Source: Spirochaetaceae bacterium (GTDB lineage Bacteria; Spirochaetota; Spirochaetia; SZUA-6; Bin103). From it: 12,304 nucleotides of DNA. Positions within the stretch are counted from its first letter, which is position 1, and each line of letters opens with the position of its first letter. The stretch is from the NCBI GenBank assembly GCA_026710565.1, contig JAPOQV010000113.1, forward strand, positions 1 to 12,304, in the 5' to 3' direction. The notes under the pieces are model-generated. The model searched no databases and was not told where the DNA came from. It was given only the letters and a program-made list of their open reading frames with translations. This document shows, one piece after another, positions 1-7,632 of this stretch. The position numbers and the translations under genes were made by a program.

Positions 1-45
1 ACCGCCGCAGCACCGCTCGCCATCTCGCTGGCAGTGAGCGTCTGA
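1..45 (+). CDS. 3' end of an upstream gene (partial, unidentified)
   Basis: A reading frame open from the first base ends in TGA at 43-45 and encodes the tail TAAAPLAISLAVSV. The final A of this stop is the first base of the ATG of the next gene (TGATG), an arrangement typical of translationally coupled genes in one operon. Fourteen residues are too few to identify the protein, and an open frame this short in GC-rich DNA could occur by chance. The main support is the overlapping stop/start. If real, this gene belongs to the same transcription unit as the enzyme-like gene and the transporter that follow. Confidence 0.35.
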   Translation, partial: TAAAPLAISLAVSV

Positions 46-3000
46 TGGCGACCGATGCCGCGCTGAGGTGGCCGGTCGGGCAGGGGAGCGGTAGCGGCGA
101 GGCCACGGGGATCGAGCTTGCCGCGAGCATCGACATCCGCCAGAACCGCTACCGGGGTTGGCATCCGGTCGCCGGCGCATGGGATCCGGGCTCGACGCCG
201 TTCAACGTCCACCAGACCGGCCAGGTGCGTCCCAACGGCACGGCGTTCGGGATGGAGCCGGCACGTGGGGCGTTCCCGGGGCAGGAACCGGTCACCGGTT
301 TTCAGGGCCGGCGCCTCGTGAACAGCAAGAACCGCAACCTGGGGACCCTGATCGGCGAGCTGCAGTCCGAGGTGTTCACGATTGCCGGCGACGGCATCGA
401 CTTCCTCATCGGCGGCGGCGACTTCGCGGACGTGACCTGCCTGAACCTGCACGTGCGCGGCGCCGCGGGTTGGGAACGGGTGCGCAGCGCGACCGGCGAG
501 CGCAACCTCGCGCTGGTGCGGCGCGGCTGGGACGTGGCCGGGTTCCGCGGCCGGCAGGCGTACCTGCAGATCCTGGACTACGCGCCGGTGGAGCCGTGGG
601 GGTGGCACGCCGCGCCGCGCTACGCGGAGGATGACTGGGGCTTCATCCTGGTGGACGACATCCGCCAGACCGACGGCGCCCCCCAACCGCGCCGCGTCGA
701 CGAAACCGGCGACCGAGCGCGCAACTTCGACTTCGAGACGCTGCTGCCGGAGCGGTTCACGGTGGTCGCGGCGCACGGCGCCGGCGGCGCCGGCGGCGTC
801 TTCGAGATCCACGATCACGAGCACGCCGGGACGGCGGGCCTCCTGTATTGCACCGCCGCGGTCGAGCCGTGCGCCCGTGATCTCTGGCAGGTGTCCGTTA
901 CCTGGCGCTACCGCGGGCCGACCCTGAGCGGCGTCAAGCTGCGTCTCACCAGCCGGCTGCCGATCGCGGCCAGCGCCGCGCGCCACACCCTGCATCCGGG
1001 GCTGCTGTATGACGGCAACCCCACCGCCGAGGCGTGCCACTACCTGGGGGAGGACTTCCCGGAGGCGGCCTCCACGGTTCCCGCCGGGTTCAGCGTCGAG
1101 GACGCCGAGCGGGTGTGCGCGGGCTGGGTGGCGCCGCAGCAGCGGGCTGCCGACGTCACGGCCAGCGTGCGCCTGCAGGTGGACCCCGAGTCCGGCCGCT
1201 ACGAAGCCGTGCACCAGCTTCCCGAGTCGGCCGTGTTCGGCCGGCGGTTGCTGCTGGATAGCGACGAACGGCTCACCCTGGACGACGGCGCCTGCCACGC
1301 CAAGACGCTCTACCTGTACGCCGCCGGCCGCCCGCCGGGACCGGTCTACCGGCCGGGCTACTGCGGCGCCCTGTCGGCGGCTTGGCGGCAGCTCTACCCG
1401 GTCTCGCCGACCAATCCGCCGCACACGCTCCGCGCGGACTACGAGATGCGCCTCCGCACCACGCTCCACGACCACGGCCTGATCCAGGAGATCGTCCGCG
1501 GCGGGCGCAGCTACCGCGTGTTCTACGTCGGGCGCTGGGTGTACGGCGATGCGCCGACCGGTGGCGGGCGGTTTCTTCCCAAGGAGTACTTCCACCGGTT
1601 CGTCGGCTTCTCCTGGTCCGGCATGGCCGGGCTGGTGGCCCACGCCGCGCTCGATCACGGCCTGCGGCACGGCGACGACGACGCGGTGCGGGTCGCCGTG
1701 GACACCATGGACCTCTTCGCCGAGCACGGGGTGTCGCCGCTGGGCATCCTGTACCCCACCTATCACGAGGATCACGCCGGGCTGGTCGACACCTTCGGCA
1801 CCTACTACGACCCCGGGCGCATCGACATGGGACCGCTGGGGGAGGGCCTGTACTGGTACGTGCGCTGCGCCGAACGGTTGCGGTGCCACGGGAGCCAGCC
1901 GCCGGCGAGCTGGATGGCCGCGGTGCGCAGCTCCCTCGACCGCATCATGGAGCTGTTCCCGGACGGCGACGTGCCGGGCCGCATCGACGGCACGAGCGGG
2001 GAGCCCGCCGCGCGCCGGATACAGCTTCTCTACTGGGAACGCTCGCGCTGGACCGAGCGCCAGGCCCGGCCCTCTGACATCGTCTTCACCAGGCCGAGCG
2101 AGCGCGGGGCCACCAACTTCGTCTACCTGATCTGGGCCTACGTGCGCGCAGCGCGCGACCTCGGCGAGCAGCGCTACCTGGACTACGCGGTAACGCTCGG
2201 CGAGCTGGCCCTGCGGGTGATGGAACGGTTCGCCGTCTTCGCCGGCTCCGAGATGGACTTCTACAACATCGACAAGCGGCAGGGCCACGCGCTGCTGGCC
2301 GCCCACATCGACCTGTACGACGCCACCGGCGACCGGCGCTGGCTGGCGGCGGCGGAGGTGGCGGCGAGCTGGTTCGGGGGCTGGCAGGACCACTACAACA
2401 CCCGCACGGACGGCCTGGAGCACCTGCCGCTCGGCCGCTGGGACTACCGCACCGTGGGCGGCACCACGGTCGACATCAAGTACTCCACCAACAACCTGGT
2501 GTACGCCCAGGGCGCCACGGACCTGCTGCGGCTGTGGCGCCACACGGGCGATACGGAGTGGTTCGAGCGCGCCCGCGCGCTGCTGCATCAGGGCGTGCAG
2601 AGCTCGCTCACCGAAGAAAAGCGGCGCTGGCTCAACGCCCACTACCAGTCCGAGGCGCGGGTGCCGGCGCAGCACGCGTTCAACCCGGACACGCAGTTCG
2701 ATGCCGCCTGCCTGGGCGGAGGCACCGAGGACGTGCTGCCGGCGTGGCCCTACCGCGGCAACTGGACCACCAAGTACGGCGCCATTCTGAGCATGTACAT
2801 GCTGGCCGAGGCGCTCGATGTCGATCCGATCCTGGCGCGCTACGGCGGCATCACCTACCGACTGGGGGAAACGCCCGCGGACGACTGGGTCGGCGCGCTG
2901 GAGACGCTCGATCGCGTGCGCGGGTGGCGCTCGCGGGACGGCGTCACCATCGAAGCGCGCAACATGGTCCCGTGCGCCGCCCGCTACACCGCCCGGGTGC

Positions 3001-3089
3001 TGGACGCGGACGGCAGTCCCGTGGCGGCCGCAGCCGGCGACTTCGCGCCCGGTGCCGACGGGATCATCCGGGTACCGCTGCCCGCGTAG
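45..3089 (+). CDS. Large cytoplasmic protein with GH32-associated-like beta-sandwich and helical toroid; putative carbohydrate-active enzyme
   Basis: This 1014-aa protein has no signal peptide or membrane segment, so it is probably cytoplasmic. Residues about 107-207 resemble the beta-sandwich module appended to levanase/fructanase-type family-32 glycosidases: a FTIAGDGIDFLIGGGDF strand pair, a conserved Cys-Leu-Asn-Leu strand (132-135), the RRGWDVAGFRG turn (159-169), and a closing Trp-Gly-Phe-x-x-Val-Asp-Asp-Ile (198-206). The canonical family-32 catalytic domain is absent. Residues about 230-500 look beta-rich. Residues about 515-930 show repeated amphipathic helices with aromatic and acidic loops (PTYHEDH 571-577, MDFYNID 737-743, GGGTEDVLPAW 891-901), as in (alpha/alpha)6 glycosidases or polysaccharide lyases. 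A short beta tail (about 960-1014) ends it. The ATG overlaps the upstream stop, which fixes the start through coupling; the Shine-Dalgarno is weak. The following transporter suggests a role in breaking down imported oligosaccharides, but reaction and substrate are unknown. The coding call is firm; the enzyme role is inferred. Confidence 0.85.
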   Translation: MATDAALRWPVGQGSGSGEATGIELAASIDIRQNRYRGWHPVAGAWDPGSTPFNVHQTGQVRPNGTAFGMEPARGAFPGQEPVTGFQGRRLVNSKNRNLGTLIGELQSEVFTIAGDGIDFLIGGGDFADVTCLNLHVRGAAGWERVRSATGERNLALVRRGWDVAGFRGRQAYLQILDYAPVEPWGWHAAPRYAEDDWGFILVDDIRQTDGAPQPRRVDETGDRARNFDFETLLPERFTVVAAHGAGGAGGVFEIHDHEHAGTAGLLYCTAAVEPCARDLWQVSVTWRYRGPTLSGVKLRLTSRLPIAASAARHTLHPGLLYDGNPTAEACHYLGEDFPEAASTVPAGFSVEDAERVCAGWVAPQQRAADVTASVRLQVDPESGRYEAVHQLPESAVFGRRLLLDSDERLTLDDGACHAKTLYLYAAGRPPGPVYRPGYCGALSAAWRQLYPVSPTNPPHTLRADYEMRLRTTLHDHGLIQEIVRGGRSYRVFYVGRWVYGDAPTGGGRFLPKEYFHRFVGFSWSGMAGLVAHAALDHGLRHGDDDAVRVAVDTMDLFAEHGVSPLGILYPTYHEDHAGLVDTFGTYYDPGRIDMGPLGEGLYWYVRCAERLRCHGSQPPASWMAAVRSSLDRIMELFPDGDVPGRIDGTSGEPAARRIQLLYWERSRWTERQARPSDIVFTRPSERGATNFVYLIWAYVRAARDLGEQRYLDYAVTLGELALRVMERFAVFAGSEMDFYNIDKRQGHALLAAHIDLYDATGDRRWLAAAEVAASWFGGWQDHYNTRTDGLEHLPLGRWDYRTVGGTTVDIKYSTNNLVYAQGATDLLRLWRHTGDTEWFERARALLHQGVQSSLTEEKRRWLNAHYQSEARVPAQHAFNPDTQFDAACLGGGTEDVLPAWPYRGNWTTKYGAILSMYMLAEALDVDPILARYGGITYRLGETPADDWVGALETLDRVRGWRSRDGVTIEARNMVPCAARYTARVLDADGSPVAAAAGDFAPGADGIIRVPLPA

Positions 3090-3141
3090 CGCCGACGCGA
3101 GCGCATGGTAGGATCGGCCGGCATATAGCACAGACACCGAT

Positions 3142-3146
3142 GGAGG
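3142..3146 (+). promoter_or_regulatory. Ribosome binding site of the solute-binding protein gene
   Basis: GGAGG lies 7 bases before the GTG at 3154, so it supports that non-ATG start. The 64-base gap from the previous stop (3089) holds no convincing terminator. It has only a weak possible -10 (TATAGC, 3125-3130) with no matching -35, so read-through from the upstream gene is the simpler view. Confidence 0.7.
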
Positions 3147-3153
3147 AAACGCT

Positions 3154-5016
3154 GTGAATCGAGTTCTGACCATCCTCGCGCTGCTCGTGACGTGCACGGC
3201 AGTTACATTCGCCCAATATCAGGAGGCGCCGATGCTGGCCGAGCGCGTGGCCTCGGGCGAGCTGCCGGCAGTCGATGAACGGCTCCCCGACGAGCCGCTG
3301 GTGCTCACGCTGGAGCGCAGTGCCGCCCCCGACGGCATGCTCGACGAACTTGCAATCGGGTCCTACGGCGGCGACGTTCGCCTGATCAACCTGGCGCCGA
3401 ACTTCGCGCCCGAGATGTACTTCATGACCATCGAGACGCTGCTGGCGCGGCCCGGCTGGATCAGCATGGGGCATCCGCTCACCGGCAACATCTACGAGAG
3501 CTACGAGATCAGCCAGGACGGGACCACCTTCACGTTCCAGTTGCGCCGCGGCCTGCGCTGGTCGGACGGCGAACCGGTGACGACCGGCGACGTGACGTTC
3601 CACTACGAGAACATCCTGCACAACGAGCAGCTCACCCCGAGCATCGGCTCGCAGTTCCGCTCGCAGCTCCTGCCCACCGGTGACGTCTACGAGCTGGAGG
3701 TGATCGACGACTACTCGTACCGGATCACCTTCTCGGAGCCGACTCCCGGCTTCCTAGACGAGATCAACAAGCCGTGGATGGACTACACGGGCTTCCTGCA
3801 GCCCAGGCACTACCTGTCGCAGTTCCACGCCGATTTCGCCGACGCCGAGGAGCTGGCCGCCAAGGTGGCGGCTGCCGACCTGCTGGCCGAGGAGTGGTGG
3901 CGCCTGTTCCAGCTCAAGATGCTCACGCCCTGGGAAGGGAAGACCCCGGACGTGGTCGACATCCCGGTGCTGCATCCGTGGGTGGTGGTCAGCACCTCGC
4001 CCACGCAGACCGTGTTCGAGCGCAACCCGTACTACTTCAAGGTGGACGCCGCCGGCAACCAGCTTCCCTACATCGACCGCATCGTCAGCACCAAGGTGGA
4101 AGGCCCCGAGGGCGCCAGCCTGAAGATCATCGCCGGCGAGGTGGACCTGGCCGACGAGCTGGCGAAGATCTCGTCGCTGCCGATCTACCGTGAGAACGAG
4201 GCCAACGGATACCGTGCGGTCACGTCGGGCGTCGCCTACAACCCGGTCGTGCACGCCTTCAACTTCGCGTACGAGGATGAGGTCTGGCGGCAGGTCGCCG
4301 GTGACCTGCGCTTCCGGCAGGCGCTGAACCTGGCCATCAACCGCGACGAAATCATCGACGCCGTGTACTACGGCTTCGCTTCGCCGCCGGAGTGGGTCCC
4401 CGCCACCTACGATCCCGACGAGGCCGGCCGGCTGCTGGACGCCGTGGGCCTGGACAAGCGGGACAGCGACGGCTGGCGCCTGGGGCCCGACGGGGAGCGT
4501 TTCGAGATCAACCTGGAGGTGACCGCGCACCTGCCGGACACCGTGCCCGCCAACGAGCTGATCGCCGAGCACTACCGCGCGGTGGGGCTGTACACCACGC
4601 TGGAGGTGGTCGAGATCGGCCTGTTCATCGAGCGGCGCAACGCCAACCAGTACCAGATCGACACGCTGTGGAACGAAGCGACCACCCTGCACGCCTTCGG
4701 ACACGCCAAGCACCACCTGATCGGTCACATCCCGCCGTGGAGTCAGTGGTACAACTCGGGCGGGGAACAGGGTGAGGAGCCTCCGGCCTGGTTCCAGGAG
4801 CTGTACGACCTGGGCCTCGGCATCGGCCCCGGCATCCCGTGGGACCAGGAGATCGTCGACCGCTACCAGCAGACGTTCTACGACACCATCCCGCAGATCA
4901 ACGTCACCTACAATCCGGCGACGGTGCTGATCGTGAACGAGGAGCTCCGCAACGTGTTTCTCGAGGGCGTGGCGCAGTGGGTGATCTACAGCTCGGAGCA
5001 GCTCTATTACGAGTGA
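3154..5016 (+). CDS. ABC transporter periplasmic solute-binding protein, peptide/oligosaccharide class (SBP_bac_5)
   Basis: This 620-aa protein captures a solute outside the membrane and hands it to the two permeases encoded next. A Sec signal peptide is visible: Asn-Arg, a hydrophobic core at residues 4-17, and a likely cleavage after AFA-type residue 20 (TFA|QYQ). C14 lacks a proper lipobox (Thr at -1), so a soluble periplasmic form is more likely than a lipoprotein. Family marks are WSDGEPVTTGDVTFHYENI (136-154), ERNPYYFKVDAAGNQLPYID (289-308) and DLRFRQALNLAINRDEI (384-400). The mature N-terminus (EAPMLAERVASGELPAVDER, 24-43) matches a subfamily common in carbohydrate-linked dipeptide-type systems. 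At 620 aa it is longer than a typical 520-550-aa DppA/OppA. It starts at GTG with a good GGAGG. The ligand cannot be read from sequence; an oligosaccharide is inferred from the neighbouring gene, and a peptide remains possible. Confidence 0.93.
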   Translation: MNRVLTILALLVTCTAVTFAQYQEAPMLAERVASGELPAVDERLPDEPLVLTLERSAAPDGMLDELAIGSYGGDVRLINLAPNFAPEMYFMTIETLLARPGWISMGHPLTGNIYESYEISQDGTTFTFQLRRGLRWSDGEPVTTGDVTFHYENILHNEQLTPSIGSQFRSQLLPTGDVYELEVIDDYSYRITFSEPTPGFLDEINKPWMDYTGFLQPRHYLSQFHADFADAEELAAKVAAADLLAEEWWRLFQLKMLTPWEGKTPDVVDIPVLHPWVVVSTSPTQTVFERNPYYFKVDAAGNQLPYIDRIVSTKVEGPEGASLKIIAGEVDLADELAKISSLPIYRENEANGYRAVTSGVAYNPVVHAFNFAYEDEVWRQVAGDLRFRQALNLAINRDEIIDAVYYGFASPPEWVPATYDPDEAGRLLDAVGLDKRDSDGWRLGPDGERFEINLEVTAHLPDTVPANELIAEHYRAVGLYTTLEVVEIGLFIERRNANQYQIDTLWNEATTLHAFGHAKHHLIGHIPPWSQWYNSGGEQGEEPPAWFQELYDLGLGIGPGIPWDQEIVDRYQQTFYDTIPQINVTYNPATVLIVNEELRNVFLEGVAQWVIYSSEQLYYE

Positions 5017-5029
5017 CCGACCTGTAGCG

Positions 5030-5069
5030 GCATCGGCCTGCCGGCGCTGAGCTCGCCTCAGGCCGATGC
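5030..5069 (+). promoter_or_regulatory. Intercistronic stem-loop enclosing the permease start codon
   Basis: GCATCGGCCTG (5030-5040) is a perfect inverted repeat of CAGGCCGATGC (5059-5069). A second stem, GGCG (5043-5046) with CGCC (5054-5057), sits inside it, leaving a 7-base loop and a small 2x1 internal bulge, about 15 base pairs in all. The ATG of the downstream permease (5066-5068) is in the 3' arm, as is the only nearby purine stretch that could act as a Shine-Dalgarno (AGG, 5060-5062). No T-run follows, so a simple intrinsic terminator is unlikely. It could lower permease translation or protect the binding-protein mRNA 3' end; both roles are inferred. Confidence 0.7.
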
Positions 5070-6064
5070 TCCAATACATCGTGCGACGGGTGGCGGCCTT
5101 CGTGCCGCTCCTGTTGCTGCTCTCGGCGGTGAGCTTCGCGATCATCGAGCTCCCGCCGGGAGATTATCTCAGCTCGTACATGCTCCGGCTGGAGCTCCAG
5201 GGGAGCCGGATCACCGACGACCAGGTGGCGAATCTCTCCGCGTACTACGGGCTGGACCAGCCGATCTACACGCGCTATCTGCTGTGGCTGCGCAACATCC
5301 TGTTGCGCGGCAACCTCGGCTGGTCCTTCGCCCATGACCGGCCGGTTTCCGTCGTGATCGGCGAGCGACTCGGACTGACGCTGGTGGTGACCATCTCGAC
5401 CCTGATATTCACCTACGTGGCGGCGGTGCCGATCGGCGTGTACTCGGCAGTGCGGCAGTATTCGTTCTTCGACTACTTCTGGACCTTCTGGGGCTTCGTG
5501 GGGCTGGCGATCCCGAACTTCCTGTTCGCTCTGGTGCTGCTGTGGATCGCCTTCCGGTACTTCGGCGTCGCCATCACCGGGCTGTTCGCGCCCGAGTTCG
5601 TCGACGCTCCCTGGAGCCTGGCGCGGGTGTGGAGCATGCTGCAGAGGCTCTGGGCGCCGGTGGTGGTGGTGGGCACCGCGGGGATGGCGGGGCTGATCCG
5701 CGTCATGCGCGGCACCCTGCTGGACGAGCTGCGCAAGCAGTACGTGGTGACCGCGCGCGCCAAGGGCGTCGCCGAGGGGCGGCTGCTGTTCAAGTACCCG
5801 GTGCGGATCGCCGTCAACCCGATCATCAGCGGCATCGGCTGGCTGCTGCCGGCCATCATCTCCGGGGCCACCATAACCTCCATCGTGCTCAACCTGCCGA
5901 CCACCGGACCGGTGCTGCTGGGCGCCCTGCAGGCGCAGGACATGTACCTGGCCGGCAGCTTCGTAATGATCCTCAGCATCCTGGTGCTGGCGGGCAACCT
6001 GATCTCGGACGTCGTCCTGGCGTGGGTCGATCCCCGCATCCGCTTCGGCCGCATAGAGACGTGA
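5066..6064 (+). CDS. ABC transporter inner-membrane permease, DppB/OppB type
   Basis: This 332-aa protein is the first of two transmembrane subunits of the importer served by the preceding binding protein. It starts MLQYIVRRVAAFVPLLLLL, a typical DppB-like first membrane segment (about 8-28), followed by a periplasmic loop with the family pattern YGLDQPIYTRYLLWLRNIL (61-79) and GNLGWSF (83-89). Further membrane segments lie near 105-127, 138-165, 196-214, 255-275 and 295-318. The cytoplasmic EAA loop that contacts the ATPase reads TARAKGVAEGRLLFKYPVR (229-247), with its Gly at 234. ATG 5066 is certain from the family N-terminus, yet it has no clear Shine-Dalgarno and lies inside a stem-loop, 49 bases after the binding-protein stop. 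The stop overlaps the next permease's start by 4 bases. Confidence 0.95.
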   Translation: MLQYIVRRVAAFVPLLLLLSAVSFAIIELPPGDYLSSYMLRLELQGSRITDDQVANLSAYYGLDQPIYTRYLLWLRNILLRGNLGWSFAHDRPVSVVIGERLGLTLVVTISTLIFTYVAAVPIGVYSAVRQYSFFDYFWTFWGFVGLAIPNFLFALVLLWIAFRYFGVAITGLFAPEFVDAPWSLARVWSMLQRLWAPVVVVGTAGMAGLIRVMRGTLLDELRKQYVVTARAKGVAEGRLLFKYPVRIAVNPIISGIGWLLPAIISGATITSIVLNLPTTGPVLLGALQAQDMYLAGSFVMILSILVLAGNLISDVVLAWVDPRIRFGRIET

Positions 6065-7173
6065 AGCAGCGCACGCGCACCGACGACGAGAGCTACTACG
6101 TCGCGTCGCAGTGGCGGATGATGTGGTGGAAGTTCCGCCGCCACCGGCTGGCGGTGGTGGCCGGTCCCGCCCTGATTCTCGTATACCTGCTGGCCTTGTT
6201 CGCGGATTTCGTGGCCCCGTACGGGGTGACCACCCGCTTTCCCGGCTACCTGAACGCGCCGCCCAACCTGATCAGGTTCGGGGGCGGCGGCGAGGACGGG
6301 GCGGCCGGCGCCTTCGTGTACGGCATGAAGGTGGAACGCCACCCGTACACGATGCGCAAGATCTACCAGCTCGATCGGGAACGGCGATACCCGGTCCGCT
6401 TCTTCGGGTCCGGAGAGGAGTACCGCTTCCTCGGGCTGTTCAAGGCCGGCGCGCACCTGTTCGTGCCGGCCGAGGAAGATGCCCCCCTGTTTCTGTTCGG
6501 CACCGACCGGCTGGGACGCGACCTGTTCTCGCGGGTGCTGCACGCGTCGCGCATCTCGCTGTCGATCGGTCTGATCGGGGTGTTGCTCAGCAGCGTGCTG
6601 GGAGTTCTGCTCGGCGGTCTGGCGGGCTACTTCGGCGGCATGGCGGACCGCGTCGTGATGCGCCTGGTGGACCTGCTGTCGTCCATTCCGACCATACCGC
6701 TGTGGATGGGCCTGGCCGCGGCGGTGCCACGGGAGTGGACGGTGGTGACGACCTACTTCGCCATCACGCTGATCCTGTCGCTGGTAGGCTGGACCCAGCT
6801 CGCCCGCGTGGTGCGCGGCCGTTTCCTGTCGCTGCGCGAGGAGGACTTCGTGATGGCCGCGGTAGTGTCGGCCGTGCGCGAACGGACCATCATCTTCGGC
6901 CACCTGCTGCCGTCGTTCCTGAGCTACATCATCGTGTCGCTGACCCTGGCGGTTCCGGCGGTGATCCTGGGGGAAACCGCGCTGAGCTTCCTGGGCCTCG
7001 GCATCCAGCCGCCGGCGGTGAGCTGGGGCACGCTGCTGCAGGACGCGCAGAACTTCCAGGCGGTGGCCAGTCAGCCGTGGCTGCTGATCCCCTGCATCTT
7101 CGTGGTGGTGACCGTGCTGCTCTACAATTTCCTCGGCGACGGCCTGCGCGACGCCGCCGATCCCTACGCCTGA
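6061..7173 (+). CDS. ABC transporter inner-membrane permease, DppC/OppC type
   Basis: This 370-aa protein is the partner permease. It starts at GTG 6061, overlapping the previous stop as GTGA; the open frame extends further upstream, but inside the first permease gene. A cytoplasmic N-terminus (WWKFRRHRLAVVAG, 22-35) leads into the first membrane segment (about 31-50). The DppC signature follows: GTDRLGRDLFSRVLHASRIS (147-166), then membrane segments around 167-190, 203-222, 228-246, 287-304 and 340-358, and ILGETALSFLGLGIQPPAVS (302-321). The EAA loop (about 263-284, AVVSAVRERTIIFGHLLP) has Ala where the family usually has Gly. The periplasmic stretch between the first membrane segment and the core is long, about 95 residues (52-146), with YGMKVERHPYTMRKIY and YPVRFFGSGEEY; this appears to be a subfamily trait. 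No ATPase gene follows; the operon ends here against a convergent gene. Confidence 0.95.
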   Translation: MKQRTRTDDESYYVASQWRMMWWKFRRHRLAVVAGPALILVYLLALFADFVAPYGVTTRFPGYLNAPPNLIRFGGGGEDGAAGAFVYGMKVERHPYTMRKIYQLDRERRYPVRFFGSGEEYRFLGLFKAGAHLFVPAEEDAPLFLFGTDRLGRDLFSRVLHASRISLSIGLIGVLLSSVLGVLLGGLAGYFGGMADRVVMRLVDLLSSIPTIPLWMGLAAAVPREWTVVTTYFAITLILSLVGWTQLARVVRGRFLSLREEDFVMAAVVSAVRERTIIFGHLLPSFLSYIIVSLTLAVPAVILGETALSFLGLGIQPPAVSWGTLLQDAQNFQAVASQPWLLIPCIFVVVTVLLYNFLGDGLRDAADPYA

Positions 7174-7201
7174 GCAGCGGAGCGCGAATCGTAGCCGCTG
7201 C
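7174..7201. terminator. Possible bidirectional stem-loop between convergent genes
   Basis: GCAGCGG (7174-7180) pairs perfectly with CCGCTGC (7195-7201) around a 14-base loop, in the 30-base gap between the converging permease and toxin genes. A competing pairing, GTAGC (7191-7195) with GCTAC (7203-7207), overlaps it. There is no T-run on either strand, so terminator activity is a guess from position. Confidence 0.25.
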
Positions 7202-7203
7202 CG

Positions 7204-7632
7204 CTACGGTGCCGCCACCGTGATGCCGGACGGCTGCAGGCGCTCGAAGTGCGACACGTTGTAGGTGAAGATCCGATCGGCTTCCGCCTTCCGCGCGCAC
7301 CGCATGTGGAGTGCATCGTAGATGGAGCCGCTGGCGAGGCCGAGGTTGGCTACCTGATGCAGGACGCTCTGGTAGTCGTCGCTGGAGAGGCATATCACCG
7401 CCAACGTGTTCACGATGTCTTCGACCAGCAGCCGCGCTTCTGCCGGCATGATTCGTGTCGGCAAGGGCAGGGCGGTCAGCGTGGCATAGCACTCTGCCAA
7501 CGCATGGGCGGAGCAGCATCCTGCGTGGTCGCCACCTGAGTAGCGGTGAAGCGCGTCGAGTGCGGCTTCATGGTTGCCGAGCTGGTCGGTCAGCGCCGGT
7601 ACCAGGACTGAAGTGTCGAACAGCGTGCGCAT
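7204..7632 (-). CDS. PIN-domain toxin, VapC-type ribonuclease
   Basis: A 142-aa protein (from ATG 7632) of usual PIN-domain length. PIN toxins are Mg-dependent endoribonucleases, commonly cutting tRNA or rRNA and held inactive by a partner antitoxin. The metal-binding acidic positions are present: D6 in LFDTSVLV, E47 in HALAECYATL, D106 in GSIYDALHMR, and N124 at the fourth site in FTYNVSHFERL, a usual variant. The toxin therefore looks intact. ATG 7632 overlaps the antitoxin stop as TGATG. An in-frame TTG at 7635 lies 7 bases from a GGAGG (7647-7643 on this strand) against 10 bases for the ATG, so a one-residue-longer start cannot be excluded. RNA target unknown. Confidence 0.93.
   Translation of the reverse strand: MRTLFDTSVLVPALTDQLGNHEAALDALHRYSGGDHAGCCSAHALAECYATLTALPLPTRIMPAEARLLVEDIVNTLAVICLSSDDYQSVLHQVANLGLASGSIYDALHMRCARKAEADRIFTYNVSHFERLQPSGITVAAP

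Noticed and set aside
3140..3157. Five-residue leader peptide (MEETL) overlapping the binding-protein start
   Set aside because: It contains the Shine-Dalgarno of the real gene and has no ribosome site of its own; most likely chance.
3754..5145. A 463-codon minus-strand frame antisense to the binding protein
   Set aside because: It is a GC-rich shadow frame. The plus-strand protein has a signal peptide and clear family motifs; this one has none.
5542..6060. Longer version of the second permease starting inside the first
   Set aside because: The added residues are out-of-frame translation of permease 1; the family N-terminus begins at GTG 6061.
5473..6903. A 476-codon minus-strand frame antisense to both permeases
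   Set aside because: Its composition is typical of an antisense shadow (His, Arg and Gln rich), with no domain seen and no ribosome site.
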